From positions 15,688,307 to 15,752,306 of the forward strand of contig NC_066845.1 in the NCBI RefSeq assembly GCF_001640805.2: a DNA stretch of 64,000 nt. The letters run 5' to 3'. Made by a program: the position numbers and the translations under genes. The stretch is from Lates calcarifer. Its lineage: Eukaryota; Chordata; Actinopteri; Centropomidae. Positions 38,701 to 52,500 of the stretch are shown piece after piece (position 1 is the first letter of the stretch; the number at the start of each line of letters is the position of its first letter). The notes beneath the pieces are model-generated. The model ran no database searches and was not told the DNA's origin. It worked only from the letters and a program-made list of their open reading frames with translations.

Positions 38701-41700
38701 CTGTCCTGCTACCCAAGGGGCCCTGTCCACTATGCCAGCAGTCAAGTCATTTGCTCTGTACGCTGCTCTGGCTGTGCTCATGGACTTCATCCTCCAGATG
38801 ACCGCCTTTGTGGCGCTGCTGTCCCTGGATGCCCGACGCCAAGACAACAACCGCTGTGAACTGCTCTGCTGTGTTAGTGTGTCAACCCAGCGTCCCAACA
38901 AGCCAAATGAAGGCTTTCTGCTTCCCTTCATGAGGAAATGCTACGCCCCGGTCCTACTGCACCGTTTCACCAGGATCATAGTGGTAAAGCTAGTAACACT
39001 TCAGCTGTGACATAAGACAGATTCACAGTTATTATCAATCTGTAAACTCTGATGTGCTTCAAATATCATAAAAACCAAAGTTAAAACGTCATTCTTTGTT
39101 GAATGTATTCTGTCCTGTGTTCTCTCCAGATGTTGGTTTTCATCTTCGTTTTCTGTGGATCTCTGTTCCTCATGTTTAATGTCACAGTTGGCCTGGATCA
39201 GGAGCTGGCTATGCCTAAGGTCAGTGCGCACTGCTATAAAATGAATGCTGGCACAGTCTTTCAACGTAACCCTTATAAATGTTTTTCTGTTCGTTTTTTT
39301 GCTGCAGGGATCTTATATGTTGAACTATTTCCAGTACCTGTACAAATACTTTGAAGTCGGAGTCCCTGTTTATTTTGTAACAAAAAAGGGCTTCAAATTC
39401 TCTTCTGTGGAGGGCATGAATGCCGTCTGTTCCAGCGTGGGCTGTGATCAGTTCTCACTAACCCAGAAGATCCAGTATGCCACCACTTACCCCGATCGGT
39501 GAGTCAGCGAGTCAGTTTTTTTATGAACTGGACAGGAGAAAATGTGAGCTTGCAGACACTGTTGCTGCTCAACTCTGCATCAGACATTTTCGTGGTTCAG
39601 AGGAGTAAAGAGAGATTTTCTGCTTCGTTCTTTACTCACCATTATTTTCACTGACAGATCCTTGAACCTGCTGATATCATAGTAGCAACCTCTTGCATAC
39701 TAGCCAATCAGATCAGTTAATAATAAACTAAATTACATGAACGCCACTAAGTAGATAAAAGGTGCCTCTAACTGATTGTACCATGCAGTAAGAGCAAACA
39801 CTCTATATCCTCTATAATTACTGCAATTAATAGGAATAGGTATGACTTCCTGGTATATTTCTGCCAGTTAAATAGAACCAGTAGAAAACTTGTGATGCAT
39901 AAATTAAGCTCTATATCCATTATAGAGAGTTATATTACCCCATGTTCACTGTCATACATCTGTTATTATGATATATGGTATTGCCATCAGATTCCTTGAA
40001 GGAGATCATGACCATTGGATGGATTATAATTAACAACACACTTTTGCTTCCTTGAGATAAGAAGCATTATGGAGTTCACTTATCCCTAACATTATCAGTT
40101 GCTTACTGGTAAACAGCGAAACTACTCTCGTAAATGGGGAAATTTTTATTTGTAAGAATAACTGTATCGTATGAAAGTGAAACAGTTTACCTTCCTAATG
40201 TTTGCTCACATTAGCCAAACCTCTGCGTTTACTAAAAACAGTAATGTGAATATTACTAACAAAAGAGAGAGAAATATGGCATTTAAATATTTTTGAAATG
40301 TGAGCTTATTTACTTTCTTGCGGAAAATTAGATGACAAAATTGAAACCGCTCTCATGTCTGTACAGAACATATGAAGCCACAGCTAGTATCTGGTTAGCT
40401 TAGCTTAAACAGCTAGCCCAGTCAAGAAAACTTACACTTTAGTTTTTGTGCAGTTTTAACAAATGAGTTATATTGTATATTGTTATATCAGTGAGCCTTA
40501 AAGGTGCTGGTAGGTAGATTTTGTTACCTTTGGACAGTGCCAGGCTAGTTTCCCCCTGCTTCCATGTATGCTGAGCTAACTAGCTGCTGGTCATAGCTTC
40601 ATTTTTATGACAAGAGACAAGAGAGTGGTATCATTTCATCTAATTCATTGCAAATAAGTACATTTCTCTATCTGTCTATGTGTTCCCTAAATACTCATAA
40701 GAGCACAGCAGGGGTATTCATCCACAGCTGAAAATAGTCCCCAGCAAATGGACTATCTGTATTTGATTAACATCTGGTAAAAACAAAACAAAACAAATAT
40801 TTCCTGTCTTTTAAAGACAGGAAATATTTCCTGTCTTTTAAAGAAACAAAACTATATATTTGAGATTTACATCTCAGTCATAGTTGTGAATCCATCAAGT
40901 ATTGATGGATGGATTCATGCATTGTTGTTTTTGGTCAACTCATGGGATTTGGTAATTATTCAAAAAATAAAGAATGACACTACTTTTATCCTTAAACGTG
41001 GAAATTTGCATTCTCATTCTCTCTTTAACCCATTCACGATGTGGTCTGTAGATCTTACTTGGCTATTCCTGCCAACTCTTGGGTGGATGATTTTATCGAC
41101 TGGCTGAACCCTGGATCCAAATGTTGTCGACTTTACACCCTCGGTCCAAATGCTGGAAAGTTCTGTCCTGCGAATCAATGTGAGAATCACCGCTGAGAAA
41201 ACACCTAATTAAAACACACTCTTCTGTGAATTTCCTTATATGATGAAATACATTACCCTAACTTTATCAACACTCCCATTCTGCTCCTATGTCTCCATAG
41301 CTGCTTTCCTCTGTGGGCGTAAATGTATGGCTACTCCTCCGAACGGCGTCCTCAGGCCCAGTGTGGAACAATTCAACCGCTTCCTGCCTGACTTCCTGGG
41401 TAACAGGCCTGACCTGCAGTGCCCCAAAGGGTGTGTGTATTGTAGCTGCACATTTAAACACAAATTCATCAGAACATGGGAACAACATTCTCACTGCTTA
41501 TTATTTCTCTTTGAACAGTGGTTTAGGAGCCTATGACACGGCCGTGGTGAGAGATCAGAGTGGAGAAATTATAGGTAAGTCATTTCAAATAATCTCAGAG
41601 CAGCCAACGATGTCAATTCCTCTTAAACAGAAATGATGGCAATAAGTCAACTCTTCCCCCCACGTTCCCCTCAGCCTCTCGGTTCATGGCTTACCACACA

Positions 41701-43194
41701 CCTTTAACCAACTCTCAGGAGTTCACTGCTGCGCTGCTTATGGCCAGAGAGCTGGCCCACAACATCACAATGGGCATGCGGAAAGTACCAGGCACCTCAC
41801 CTGACTTTGAAGTATTTCCTTACACGTATGTACTTTTAGTTCCTTCATGTCACCATCTGTCCACAACACTGTGGACGGGTCAGTTTCTTTTCATTATTCA
41901 TATTTCTGTATTTTCTGACCATTATTTTGCTTTTCTCCATCGTCCAGGGTAACTAACGTATTTTACGAGCAGTACCTGACTATTGTACCAGAGGGACTCT
42001 TCAACATCTCCATGTGTCTGCTGCCAACCTTCGTGGTGTGCTGCCTGCTGCTGGGTTTGGATCTCCGCTCCGGCCTGCTCAACCTCATCACCATAATCAT
42101 GATCGTCGTGGACACTGTCGGCATCATGACGCTGTGGGGCATCGATTACAACGCGGTGGCTCTTATCAACCTGGTCACGGTGAGAACATGTCTGTGATGG
42201 GGATTAAAGGGGCAATCCACAGATTTTACAAATGAAGTTAATTTTACCATGTCCTGCACAGTATGCTATGATGTTATACTTGTTGTTTATAGTCTATATC
42301 ATCACCATAATGTTTCATACTCTGTGTGATTTTTTTATTTATTTATTTTACTTTTTACTTACTATTTAGTGCATGCAGACTAACTTAACACACTCTTGCT
42401 TTTGATATACACAAGTAAAATTGTAGCCTAACCTTTCAGTGATAACTGTTATTGAAATATAATACATGTCTTACTTTGTTAACTTACATTCTCTATGGTG
42501 CTTACAGGCAGTGGGCATCTCTGTTGAGTTTGTGTCACATATGACAAGATCCTTTGCACTCAGCACCAAGCCCACACATGTGGAAAGAGCAATGGAGGCT
42601 ACAGCCAATATGGGCAGTGCAGTAAGTGAACCAGAAGGCTGCCTAGAGCACACATTGCACACAGTTAATTGTATAACCAACCATGCAGTAACTGCTATCT
42701 GAGTTAAACATGTTTATTTTTTACCCTGAAGGTATTTGCTGGTGTTGCCATGACCAACCTGCCGGGCATCCTTGTGCTGGCATTTGCTAAAGCTCAGCTC
42801 ATCCAGATCTTCTTCTTCCGGTTAAACCTGGTCATCACACTTCTAGGGATGGCTCATGGACTCATATTCCTCCCTGTGCTGCTCAGCTACTTTGGTATGC
42901 ACCTTATTTTGCACATATTTTTCTATGCAGCAGACGGCATCGGTGAAGCCGAGAGCAATGACTAAATCTCTGTGTCTTTTTCTCTCAGGTCCTAGTGTGA
43001 ATAAGGCGGTGCTGCTGCAGCTCCAGCAGGCCAAAGCCAAGGAGCTGGAGATGAGGAACAACATGAGACAAGTCTATGATAACCTGAGCTACGACGACAA
43101 TGAGATGAAACGGGAGACACAGGCTGCAACAAACGACAGCAGACCTTCAAAAGTTATAGAAAACCAAAAGGAGGAGAGAATTGACCATTTCTGA
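32785..43194 (+). CDS. npc1l1: NPC1-like intracellular cholesterol transporter 1
   Basis: A polytopic sterol transporter of the intestinal brush border. Coding exons: 32785-32826, 34110-34271, 34434-35345, 35560-35853, 35934-36157, 36272-36372, 36477-36649, 37053-37181, 38134-38316, 38417-38531, 38718-38983, 39130-39219, 39308-39498, 41052-41179, 41301-41430, 41519-41574, 41675-41825, 41948-42179, 42508-42621, 42732-42894, 42989-43194. All join in frame to 1353 aa (human 1359). Parts: signal peptide (exon 1), Cys-rich sterol-binding N domain with [10 protein letters not shown] and NTCSPNQS, first membrane segment, [12 protein letters not shown], middle luminal domain, sterol-sensing domain from about residue 637 with [20 protein letters not shown], the Cys-rich luminal domain, a C-terminal RND-like membrane block, and a cytosolic tail. 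The tail lacks the NPC1 lysosomal LLNF end, which favours NPC1L1. Confidence 0.95.
32827..34109 (+). other. npc1l1 intron 1
   Basis: AT-rich 1.28 kb intron separating the 14-codon signal-peptide exon from exon 2. It has a T-rich and TTA-repeat patch at 33500-33560. No gene seen inside. Confidence 0.6.
37263..37640. mobile_element. degenerate dispersed repeat with two internal subrepeats
   Basis: In npc1l1 intron 8. Text such as CAACTACTGGATGGA, ACACATTCATGTCCC, GATGAAT and CTTTGGTGACCCCT matches a repeat common in percomorph genomes. Two related subunits start near 37281 and 37397. No coding capacity. Confidence 0.6.
40289..40672. mobile_element. fold-back element (MITE-like) in npc1l1 intron 13
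   Basis: The left arm (GAGCTTATTTACTTTCTTGC, CTCTCATGTCTGTAC, ATGAAGCCACAGCTAG, GGTTAGCTTAGCTTA) pairs in inverted orientation with the right arm (CTAGCTGCTGGTCATAGCTT, GAGAGTGGTATC). The inner part GGTGCTGGTAGGTAGATTTT plus GTTACCTTTGGACAG is diagnostic of a repeat found in very high copy in percomorph fish. Ends approximate. Confidence 0.7.
40797..40844. repeat. palindrome plus 27-bp-period direct repeat
   Basis: ATATTTCCTGTCTTT and its exact reverse complement flank one T (40797-40827). The first 21 bp of this are then repeated at 40824-40844, so three arms can pair alternatively. Confidence 0.85.
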
Positions 43195-46100
43195 GCGCCA
43201 ACAACAAAAACTGTTTCTAAAAGCTCTGATGAGTAAATACCTCTGTAACAAACTGCACAAGGATGGACACAGAAAAGGACAGAGATAGCAAACAGAGAGT
43301 CAGGTATTTGGCTCTTCCATATGGAAATCATTAACTATGTACCTCAATCAGAATTGGACTGGTGGGACCGGCAACAACAACACTCAGTTGTGCAATTTTT
43401 CTGAGCAATGCAAGAGTGGACTATTGCAATGAGAGTCAATCTTTGTGTCTCAGCAAATGAGAAACTACACGTGTCTCTTCACAGGCCCTGTGGCTACGCA
43501 AGATTTGTTTTTCAACTGTGGAATTATCTGACAGTACAGGAAGTCAAACATTCCTGAATTAGTCATTTTATATTTTTATATTGAATGTAATTATTTTGTA
43601 TGTGAGTATTTCATAGCACTGCGTCCAGTAATTTGAATGAACTCACACTCCAGTATTTCATATTATAGTTTCTTCAATTGCAATATGCAATCACTGAAAA
43701 AAATATTAGTTTTTATTACATGAATAAATATCCTTATTGAAAACTTTCTGCATTGTAGTTTTCTATTTTAGGTGTTACATTACAAATAGGGAGGAATGAC
43801 CTAGCAGAGATGTTTACATGGTAATAACATGTCGTTGTTGATTCAGTGAGAAAAATACACTTTTATTCTGTTTTGGGTCCAAAACTGTGACTGTGATTTC
43901 CACTTCCCAAGGACTCACAACACTGTCAAGTACTCTCTTTAAAATTTGTATTTTCCCACAGTAGGAGAAAGACAAATTCTCCTTCAAGTTCCGAAGTATT
44001 GAATACCAAGTCTGGGCTGAAACCTTTTTTAACACAATAAAATAACAACAGTTAAGGGTGTTTTACAATGTTGTAACAGGAGTCCTCTGGAAGCAGAAAT
44101 AAAATGAATGGTTTACTTTTGTCACTAATTTTACTGATCATCTCATAATTTTTATTCTCTATCTCCATTTGATCGATTTGTGTTGAGGCAGATAAACTCC
44201 TTTTATTACTTTGCACTGCATCTGACTTTGTGACAAAACAGTTTGGTTTTAGTCAAGGGATTTTTTTTCCCTGAAAGTTTTCCATAAGCTGCCCCAAAAG
44301 GGACAGGGATTGCTGCAGCCAGGTTGGTGTCTTCTGAGTATGTTTTTGATTTGGAGCATCGTGCTCCACATGTTCCCATTTACTGCCTCTGAATCGCACA
44401 GACTTTGTATATATACATGTACCCACTGTACCATGTGCAGCCGGTACACTACAGGTGTACGTTTGGGTGCTGGATGTACAGTTAAAATTGTTGTAAAATA
44501 TGGAAATCTGACTTTTGTTTATGTTTTATGAAAGCATAAAACTTGGAACTAAACAGGAAACAATTTTAACAACAAATTTTACTTTGTGAACAGTGGATAA
44601 ATCTGTAAGGTGACAGTTAATTGGAAGGTACTGTATCTGATAGTTGAACTTGAACATTAAGGAACCGCATGTCCTAAAAATCTTTCAACGCTTTGATCCA
44701 CAGCAGAAACTGAATATTTCAGCAGTTTCAGACAAAAGGACATTATGACACTTTATGAGTAAATAAAGAGAAATTTAAAAAATGGAAAGATGTGTCAAAT
44801 ATCTTGGGTATTTCAAATTTTGTTTTATTAACAATGCATCCCTTTGATAGGATTGTATGTTTCTTTAGGTCATCAATGCCCCCAAAAACATACTGTACAC
44901 ATTATACAAGGGAAACCACGATTCAGGCAAAAAAAAGAAAAAAAAAGAAAAAAAAGAAAGAAAAAAAATCTTTTTAAATTATAATACAGTCTTGAGGAAA
45001 AAATATAAATAACTTTGTTTCTTCTCTGGTTGAGCTCACTCTATGGTACAGACATATAATAAATAGATCGGATCTGACATCACTCAGCTGATCTATGAAT
45101 CATCTCTCTATGAGTCCATTTTTGTAGCAGCATTATAGCAAAAACAAGCCAATGGAAACAGAGATCCCTGTTTCCCTGGAAACCTTTTACAAATCCTTTA
45201 GTCATCGCACACACACACACACCCCCTTCCCCCCTCCTCCATCTCAGCCAATGACAGACAGTGATATTGCATTGTGGAAACAGATTGAGGGGTTATTATA
45301 TTCCTACAATGTAATGGCAGCATGTAATGGCAACCTTTTTTTTTTCAAAAGTTTTACAAGCAAGAAAACGTGTTAAGGTGATGTTACAACTTTGCCATGC
45401 TTGTTGCACATGCAGTGGAGGTGAAGCACAGAGGTAAGAAGGCATAGAGTCGGGTAGCTGCTGGGCTTATGCATGTTTTGGAAAACGTCTGTGAGCAGAG
45501 TTTGGTACTAAAATCTGTAATGAATCAATCTACAGATAACTTGTACAACCGAGCATTACTCCAGAGATAAACCCGCCTCCTGAGAAGCTTGCTAATAATG
45601 CAGTGGCTGAAGAAAAAACATTAAAGGTCCTAAGGAAGTAAAGGATGGCATAGACTAGCATTAAATTACATGCTATTCTTCTCATGTACTGTGTAAGGAT
45701 GGCATATATAGTGCTTTAGAAAATACAATACTAGTGATGTTTTGATTGTCTGAGATACAAGAAATAGAAAAGTAATTGGCTGTCTGTGCTGACAAGAGGC
45801 TACAGGTTGTAGGAAGTGGTGAGGCAAGAGAAGCAAAAAGCACATATCTGGCTAAAACAGATCACAGGTTGGGGTGGGATATGAACCAGGAAGGCTCCAG
45901 ATACGGTTTTAAAAACAGCAGGACTCCCCCTCCCCCCCCCTGTAGTGTTTTGTTTCGTAAGGAGAAAAAGAACGTGGGGTCCGAGGAATCACTGGGTAGA
46001 CACAACAACATGCCTTATTAATTTCATTACAGAAAAACACCACCTCTGAAAAGAGATAAAATGTTGATAGAATTTTTTCTTTTTTCTTTTTCTTTTTTAA

Positions 46101-46550
46101 ACACAGCGTGAGTCTTTGTCTTAATGATCCAGCTTGTCCTTAAGCATTATGTTGATGTATTATTGAGTGTTGCTCAAGATTGCCAACCCATCTGAAAACA
46201 GTATTTGGTTAAACTGCTCCCCCTTTTTCCTGTTTAAAAAAAAAAAGAAAAAAAAAGGTCTGAGACAGCATTAGGCATGTCGGGTTAAACTTTGTTTACA
46301 GATACTGACATCCTTTGTTTCCAGCTCGTACTTGCTAGAAGAAAGGTGAGTGATGACCACCTCCTCCTCCTCCTCCTCCTCCTCCATCCTTGGCTATGCT
46401 ACTCCGTTTTGAGCAACAGAAACATGCCAGTCCCCCCCCCCCAAAATCCTTAGAGCCATAAGTTAATTTTCTCTGTCTAGCGTTCGTTCGGTGTTTGCAG
46501 GGTGGCAGGACCGGGGCTGTGCAGGGAACACAAAAGTGGGGGAAGGATAA
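43195..46550. other. convergent 3' regions of npc1l1 and rictor
   Basis: A plus-strand AATAAA at 43723-43728 probably ends npc1l1. Rictor reads in from the right; its 3' end is not fixed, with candidate minus-strand signals near 44149 and 44823. Low-complexity A/G runs (44930-44970), C-runs (45928-45940 and 46432-46441) and a CTC array are present. No gene seen. Confidence 0.5.
46361..46386. repeat. (CTC)n trinucleotide repeat
   Basis: About eight CTC units, within the probable rictor 3' untranslated region (GAG on the transcript). Confidence 0.9.
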
Positions 46551-49500
46551 TCAGGATTCTGTAGGAGGGTCAACATCCTCTTCGACAGGTTTTGGTAGCT
46601 TTGTCAGGATTGCCTCTGCTTCCTCATACATCTGAAAAAGAGGAAAAATGATTGAATACATGAGCTAGATGTAGAGTTTCAGAGAATATAGGGGGGAGGG
46701 GTGATGTCATGTCTTACTGGCATGAATTGCACGTCCTGGAAGAGTTCTTGTATGAAGCGTCTTGAGGTCAAGCGAAACATACAGTGGGCTAAGAGGTGAG
46801 AAACCTCGGAGTACAGGCAGATGTCGTCAAACGCATATGGAAACTTCTCCTTTATCCTAAAGAGAGGTGGGAAATTAACAGGCCTTTAAAAACACCTTCT
46901 ATTGTTCTGCAAGTGAATGTGCATCTAAAATACTGTATGCATGATGACAGAAAGAAAAAGAGCTTTACGTCAGTAGTCCTGTTTCGTGGCCTTTGGTTCC
47001 CACAGAGGAGCTGAGGTTGATGATGAGGCGGAGCACCTCCTTCCTCAGCAGAACACGAGAGGCAGGGCCGTCTTCTGATATCGCCTTTCCACCTGAAAGA
47101 CACATAAATAAATATTAAGTATTCACCACAGTAAATACAATATAGAACTGTACCAGTGCTTTATAAATATTTTCCTTATTCCATCTTCTTTCTCATCATG
47201 GTGGCTTATTCTTGTTCAGGTGGGTGTCAACAATTATTGTTATATTCTAACAGTTTTACTGAAAAGGGAACAAAGCAGTAATTCACTTTGGTATTCAACA
47301 AAATACCCTACACATTGTGGTTATTCTTACCAATGACAATGTCACCAGGTGTGGGCGTGCTACAGATTGAGCCTTGTGACACAGCAGCATCGCTGCAGCC
47401 TGACACCCCAGAGAACTTGGACTGAGGCATCACCTCCAGACGATGGCCGCTCTGGCCTCCCCATGACGGGAAGTCGACATAGTCTGCCAAGAAAAAAAAA
47501 AGAGCATTTGTTATATTCTGCGTTGAGTCTAAAGTTCATCCATGTATATGACTGGTTGAGCGTATGTCAGCTCACCCGTCCGAGGGTGCGTGCTGTTGAT
47601 TTGTGGCTGTGTTGGGTATCCAAGGACGATGGCTCCTACGCAGTAGAGGCAGTTTTCTTCAGTGTGATCCTGTAGTCCTGTCTCCTCTGAACCCACCGTG
47701 TGGTTCTGGGTGTCGCCTCGGCAAATAATCAGCTCAGAGATACTGAACTGCTGCTTTAGTACTGGGATAGCTGGGCGATCACCTACAGGGGGAGACTCAT
47801 GGTGAGCACAAACACACTTACACCAACCAATCAGATTCAAAATCTCACATATATGTTAATCAGATATAAAGCTGCATTTACCATCTCCATCACCAAAGAG
47901 GAAGCGTTTCCGCTCTTCGGACGGCGGGCTGATCCTCTGCTGAAAGTAGGCCGAGTCTCTGATGTGGAACATGTCATTGATGTCCATGGGCAGTGCTAGG
48001 CCAATGTAGTCATCGTTGCACCCAAAGGTGGCGCTAGACACCATTGAGCGCACTGAGGAGCAGCGTTGCAGGGTGCTTTGGTTGATGGGGCTGAGTAGTT
48101 CCTCTTTATCCAGAGAGGCGAAGCTCAGAGCTTTCAGAAACCTAGGGAGGGCAAGAGGAGAGGTGCGTGAGAGGATCCGGGGGGAGAGACTGGGACAGAG
48201 AAGGAACATGGGGAATAAATGAAAAAATGTTGGATAAAAGCACAGAGACAGAGACTTGGTGAGCAGAGAGTGAGAAGGAAGTTGGGATCACAAGGGGCTC
48301 TAAAGCCCAGCTTACTGTAGCAAGCTATCAGGGCAGCAGCAACAGGTAGATTTGCAGCAGAGGGCATGTGCTGATCTGAAGTTTGATATGACTGCCTTCA
48401 GGCAACGCCAAAGCTTTAAAATACACTAAAGCACCCAATGACCAGTTGTCTATAGCTTTACACGGAAAAAAGACCTGGTAAGAGGCTGAATTTTATATGA
48501 AGGGTCAAATACTGGATGAAATACTAGACAATACAAATACATGTCACAGAATGTACATTTTTTTCAAGTCAATCAACAGGTGCAGCTGTTCTGATAACTG
48601 ATTATTGACAATTGTTTAAGCTTTTTTTTCTAGCAAACATTCTCAACATTAGTCAAACAATTAAATAATCCAAACTCTTTAGATTGTTGGTCAGACAATT
48701 TGAATTTGTTACCTGTGATACACATTTTCACTATTTTCTTTTCTTTAATAGACCAAAGCATTAATACATTAATCAAGAACGTAATTCACAGATTCATTTT
48801 TTCCCTCATAATTTCTTAATTTCATAAGTCTGACTGCCTATCAGCACGAAATTTAAGCCATCATCAAACAACCATCATGAATAAAATACTTCACAGTGAC
48901 TGTGAAGAGGGAAATTTTATTTTATATTGAGAGTAAAGAGCCTGTGTGTTTGGACATGTTCAAAAATTCACTCATGCTCATTGCCATGTTCCCTAATATT
49001 TTGGTTCCAAGCAAAAATTTCTTCGCCCACCTTTCTTTGTGATATATGAGTACAGGGAAGTTTACAGACACGGATTAAAATGCAGTGAGTTGAGTTGTTG
49101 AGCTGAGACCTGATTAAAATCCACAAACAGTACAGCCGCAGCTATATTGTGGCATGTTTCTCTACCTGTGTGCTAAGAAGGGTTACAGCTCCAAGAGGAT
49201 GGGAACAACCAGCAACCAAACAGTCTACATGGGACTTACTCATACTACAGAGCTACAGGAGTCAAAGCAATGACAAAAACAACTGTAGGCATAGAGCTGT
49301 AGTTGCTACCAAAGTAAAAGCAGCAAGGACGTATTTGTCTGGAAGCTACAGCTCTACTATGGAGGACGCTGGGGTCGGTCCACCCACCACGGTACGAGTG
49401 TTCTGGACAGCCTGCGGTGCGAACTTAAGGCGCTGGGTTCTGGACAGGTATCCCTCCTATCTGACAGCCTGACAGACACAGCAGAAGGTGCAAAAAAAAA

Positions 49501-52500
49501 AAAAACACACACAAAAAAACACTTGCACCTGTTATTGCCAAGGTAGACAGAAACCAAAACTCTACCCCAGGCACATAGCTGCTTAAGCTACAGTACCTCA
49601 AATGGAGGAGGCATGTTTTGAGTTTTCTCTCAGACAACTGAACACTTCTAATCATACCACAAGAAACACATGATTCGGAAAAAGGAGTAAACAGTCATAA
49701 ATAAAATGTAGACAAAAGAAAAACACATGCAGCAGTGCTGGTTTTCTGTCACACAGTCCCTGTAGCAATGGCTGATTTACCTGCGAGGTGTTAATCTGGA
49801 GTCCAGGCTGCCGGTCTTCATAGTGATGGTGTCGGTGAACAGCACATCTTTGGCAGGTGAAGCCAGTGCTTCACTGTGAGACAAAGACGGGTGTATCCTC
49901 TGCTGCTGCAGCCTCTTCAACGTGGCGTAGCCCAGTGCGTCTCTTGGGCTGGTATATATGAAGCTACAGTCAGCCAGGCTCTTGATGGTGGTTACTGAAG
50001 GAGATTTGAGAGACTGAGCTCGGCGGGGGAGAGTGTGTGAGGAGCCGGGCGGTACCAGAGAGACAGTGGAGGACTTAGGCGTTGACATGTGGTTGGTCTG
50101 TGCCTGGGGGGTGAGAGAGGGGAGCGTCTTGACAGTCTTGGCAGATACCACTGTGTTGAGGCTCACACAGTCAGAAGAGTCTGGTTCAGGTTCGGGATGC
50201 TCGGGGTTTCCAACGGTCTCCCTGGAGGGGCTGGAGCTCATGGAGCTGATTCCGCTGGTTGTGGTGTCTGTGTTAAAGCTCTGACTGCGGCTTTTAAACT
50301 GCGTACCTCCGCCACCTCCTCCACCCCCTCCCACGTTGCCTCCGCTAGAAGAGGAGCCGCCGTCTCCTGCCAGACGCTCTCGGCTGCTCTGCTCCCTCTC
50401 CCGGCTGGGGTGCTCCATAGTCCCATGCCCGGCTAGACCACTTAGTCCGAGGCCTGAGCCCCCTCCCCTAGCCAGCCTTCCGTCCACAAGGTGTTCCTCA
50501 GAGCCCCCCCTGGTTCCGACAAAGGACGTCTCCAGGCTCACTGTGGGACTCTTCGGCATTCCTCTGCCATTAAACACAGGAGTGAAGACGTCCCCCTGGT
50601 TTGGGCTGTAGACCGATGGTTCTGTCACTGTCCGGTTCCGCCTCATACTCCCTGTCTTGAGATCAGTAGGGGTGCGAGAGCCTGAAGGGGTCTTCGGGTC
50701 ACTGGTGGAGCGCAGCTTCTTGCTGGGCAGGGACAGGGAGTTGAGGAAGCGAGTGCGAACAAAGCGTGAGGAGGCCAGGATGGTGAAGGGGCTGCGGTCC
50801 TTGACTGGTTTGGGGTGTAGATAGAAAGAGGGCTCGTCTGACTGGTCCAGAACATCACACTTGTCATCGTCTAGAATGTACATGTCTGAAAGCACAAAGA
50901 AGGAATTAAGAACACAACAGGAGCAAAAAAGCACTGATATCTATCATAGCTAGCACCAAGAATTACTGATTACTATGATGTTGGAACATCATAAACAAAA
51001 CTAGTATTTTTTCCTGACTCTTTACAAATGTTGCCAGTAACACACAGACACAATCAAGTCCCACGTACTTGGCTGAGACTCGCTCTCACTGTTGTGGCGC
51101 GAGCTGGTGGATTCGGAGTTCAGACTGAGCGTGCTTGGCACTGAGGAAAGTTCAGAGGTCAGCTGCGTGTCGACCTCATCTGGAGTGACAGGCCACAACG
51201 TCCTGCGACTGTGTCTGACTGCATCCCAACCGTACTGTTTCAGCACCTCACAACCCTGTCTGGTCTTGGAGATCACACCCAGGACATAAACACACGTCCT
51301 GTGGATGGAAGAGGACCGTTAGTAAAGAGATATATATGTTGTATTGGGCCATTATAGACTTCGACTGCAGAGATCAATATAGTTAAATGGACTGCATCTA
51401 TTATTCAGCTAATTAACTGATTTAAACTCTTCACTGTTTATTGGTGAAATTATATTTTAAGCTGTTCTCATCTCCAGGAATCCTGTTTGCTGTCAACACT
51501 GCGTTCCTGTAGGAGAAAACAAAACAACTTCCAGTTTAGTGAAAACTGGTAATAACTAAAAATAATAACCTTACCCTCTTACTGACAGCACCTCACAGTG
51601 CTGAGCCAAAGTGAGGATGTCAGGAATGACATTCTCCTCCTGCAGGAGATTCAGACCCCAGTTTGAAGAGCCAATGTTGCCCTGCATGGAAAACAACACG
51701 TCACCAGAGCCATCTCTTTGTAACTATCATTATTATAGTGACAGGGTAACTGAGGTGACATAAACTGATAGCAAGTGTTACTGACCAGTGCCCAGAGAGC
51801 AGCCTTCAGCTGTTTAATGCCCTCCCAGGTGTCCAGCATCGGGGAGCGAACTGTGTAGCTGAGGTCAGGAACCACACTCTGGAAAAGAGACTGACGTCAG
51901 GAAGAAAGGCAGCTAAATTTGGATGACCCACTGATCCCCAGAGAAACACAACGTAGGAAATTGAAAGGAAGCAAGAACGCAGTGTGCTGTTAGAGCAAGA
52001 CAAAGTCTTTACCTGAGCCTCCAAAAGATGACAGCCTGTCTTATCATGGACCAGCTGACCGTACAAGTGCACAGGGAGATAGACATTTGGTCTCTGTAAC
52101 CTGGAGACACAACCAGAGAAATTACAAAAACTCAATTTGCAGAGCATCCTGTGGTTTTTTCAGGTATCGCTGTCCAACAGTTCATGACATCTTTAAGTCG
52201 AGCTTCTCACCTTTGGTTGCTGCGTCTGACGTAGTTGTCTCCATCAACAGGTTTACGGTAGGTTGTTAGTGCTTCGTTGAGCTGCTCCTCTATCAGGTCC
52301 ACATACTTCAGGTTGTATTCCTGCAATCCAGAAGACATTTAAGTCATTTCTGGTGTCATCATAATCTCGCAGCCTAATGAATTTAAAAATCATTAATAAG
52401 TGGATTACAAGTGAAAGTTTATTTTGCTGCCTGCCAACATCCTGATAATACCTTCTGCCATTTATCCAGCTGTTTGCTGACGTAACCCCTCTCATTGAGG

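Larger units (their letters stand above)
39499..41051 (+). other. npc1l1 intron 13
   Basis: The longest npc1l1 intron (1.55 kb). It carries a fold-back element and a hairpin-forming direct repeat, listed separately. Nothing else was recognised. Confidence 0.6.

Noticed and set aside
32785..43194. NPC1 rather than NPC1L1
   Set aside because: The length (1353), the tail without LLNF and closer text identity in the luminal and transmembrane blocks favour NPC1L1.
49149..49472. 107-codon plus-strand frame in a rictor intron
   Set aside because: No similarity recognised; random open frame in intronic sequence on the opposite strand.
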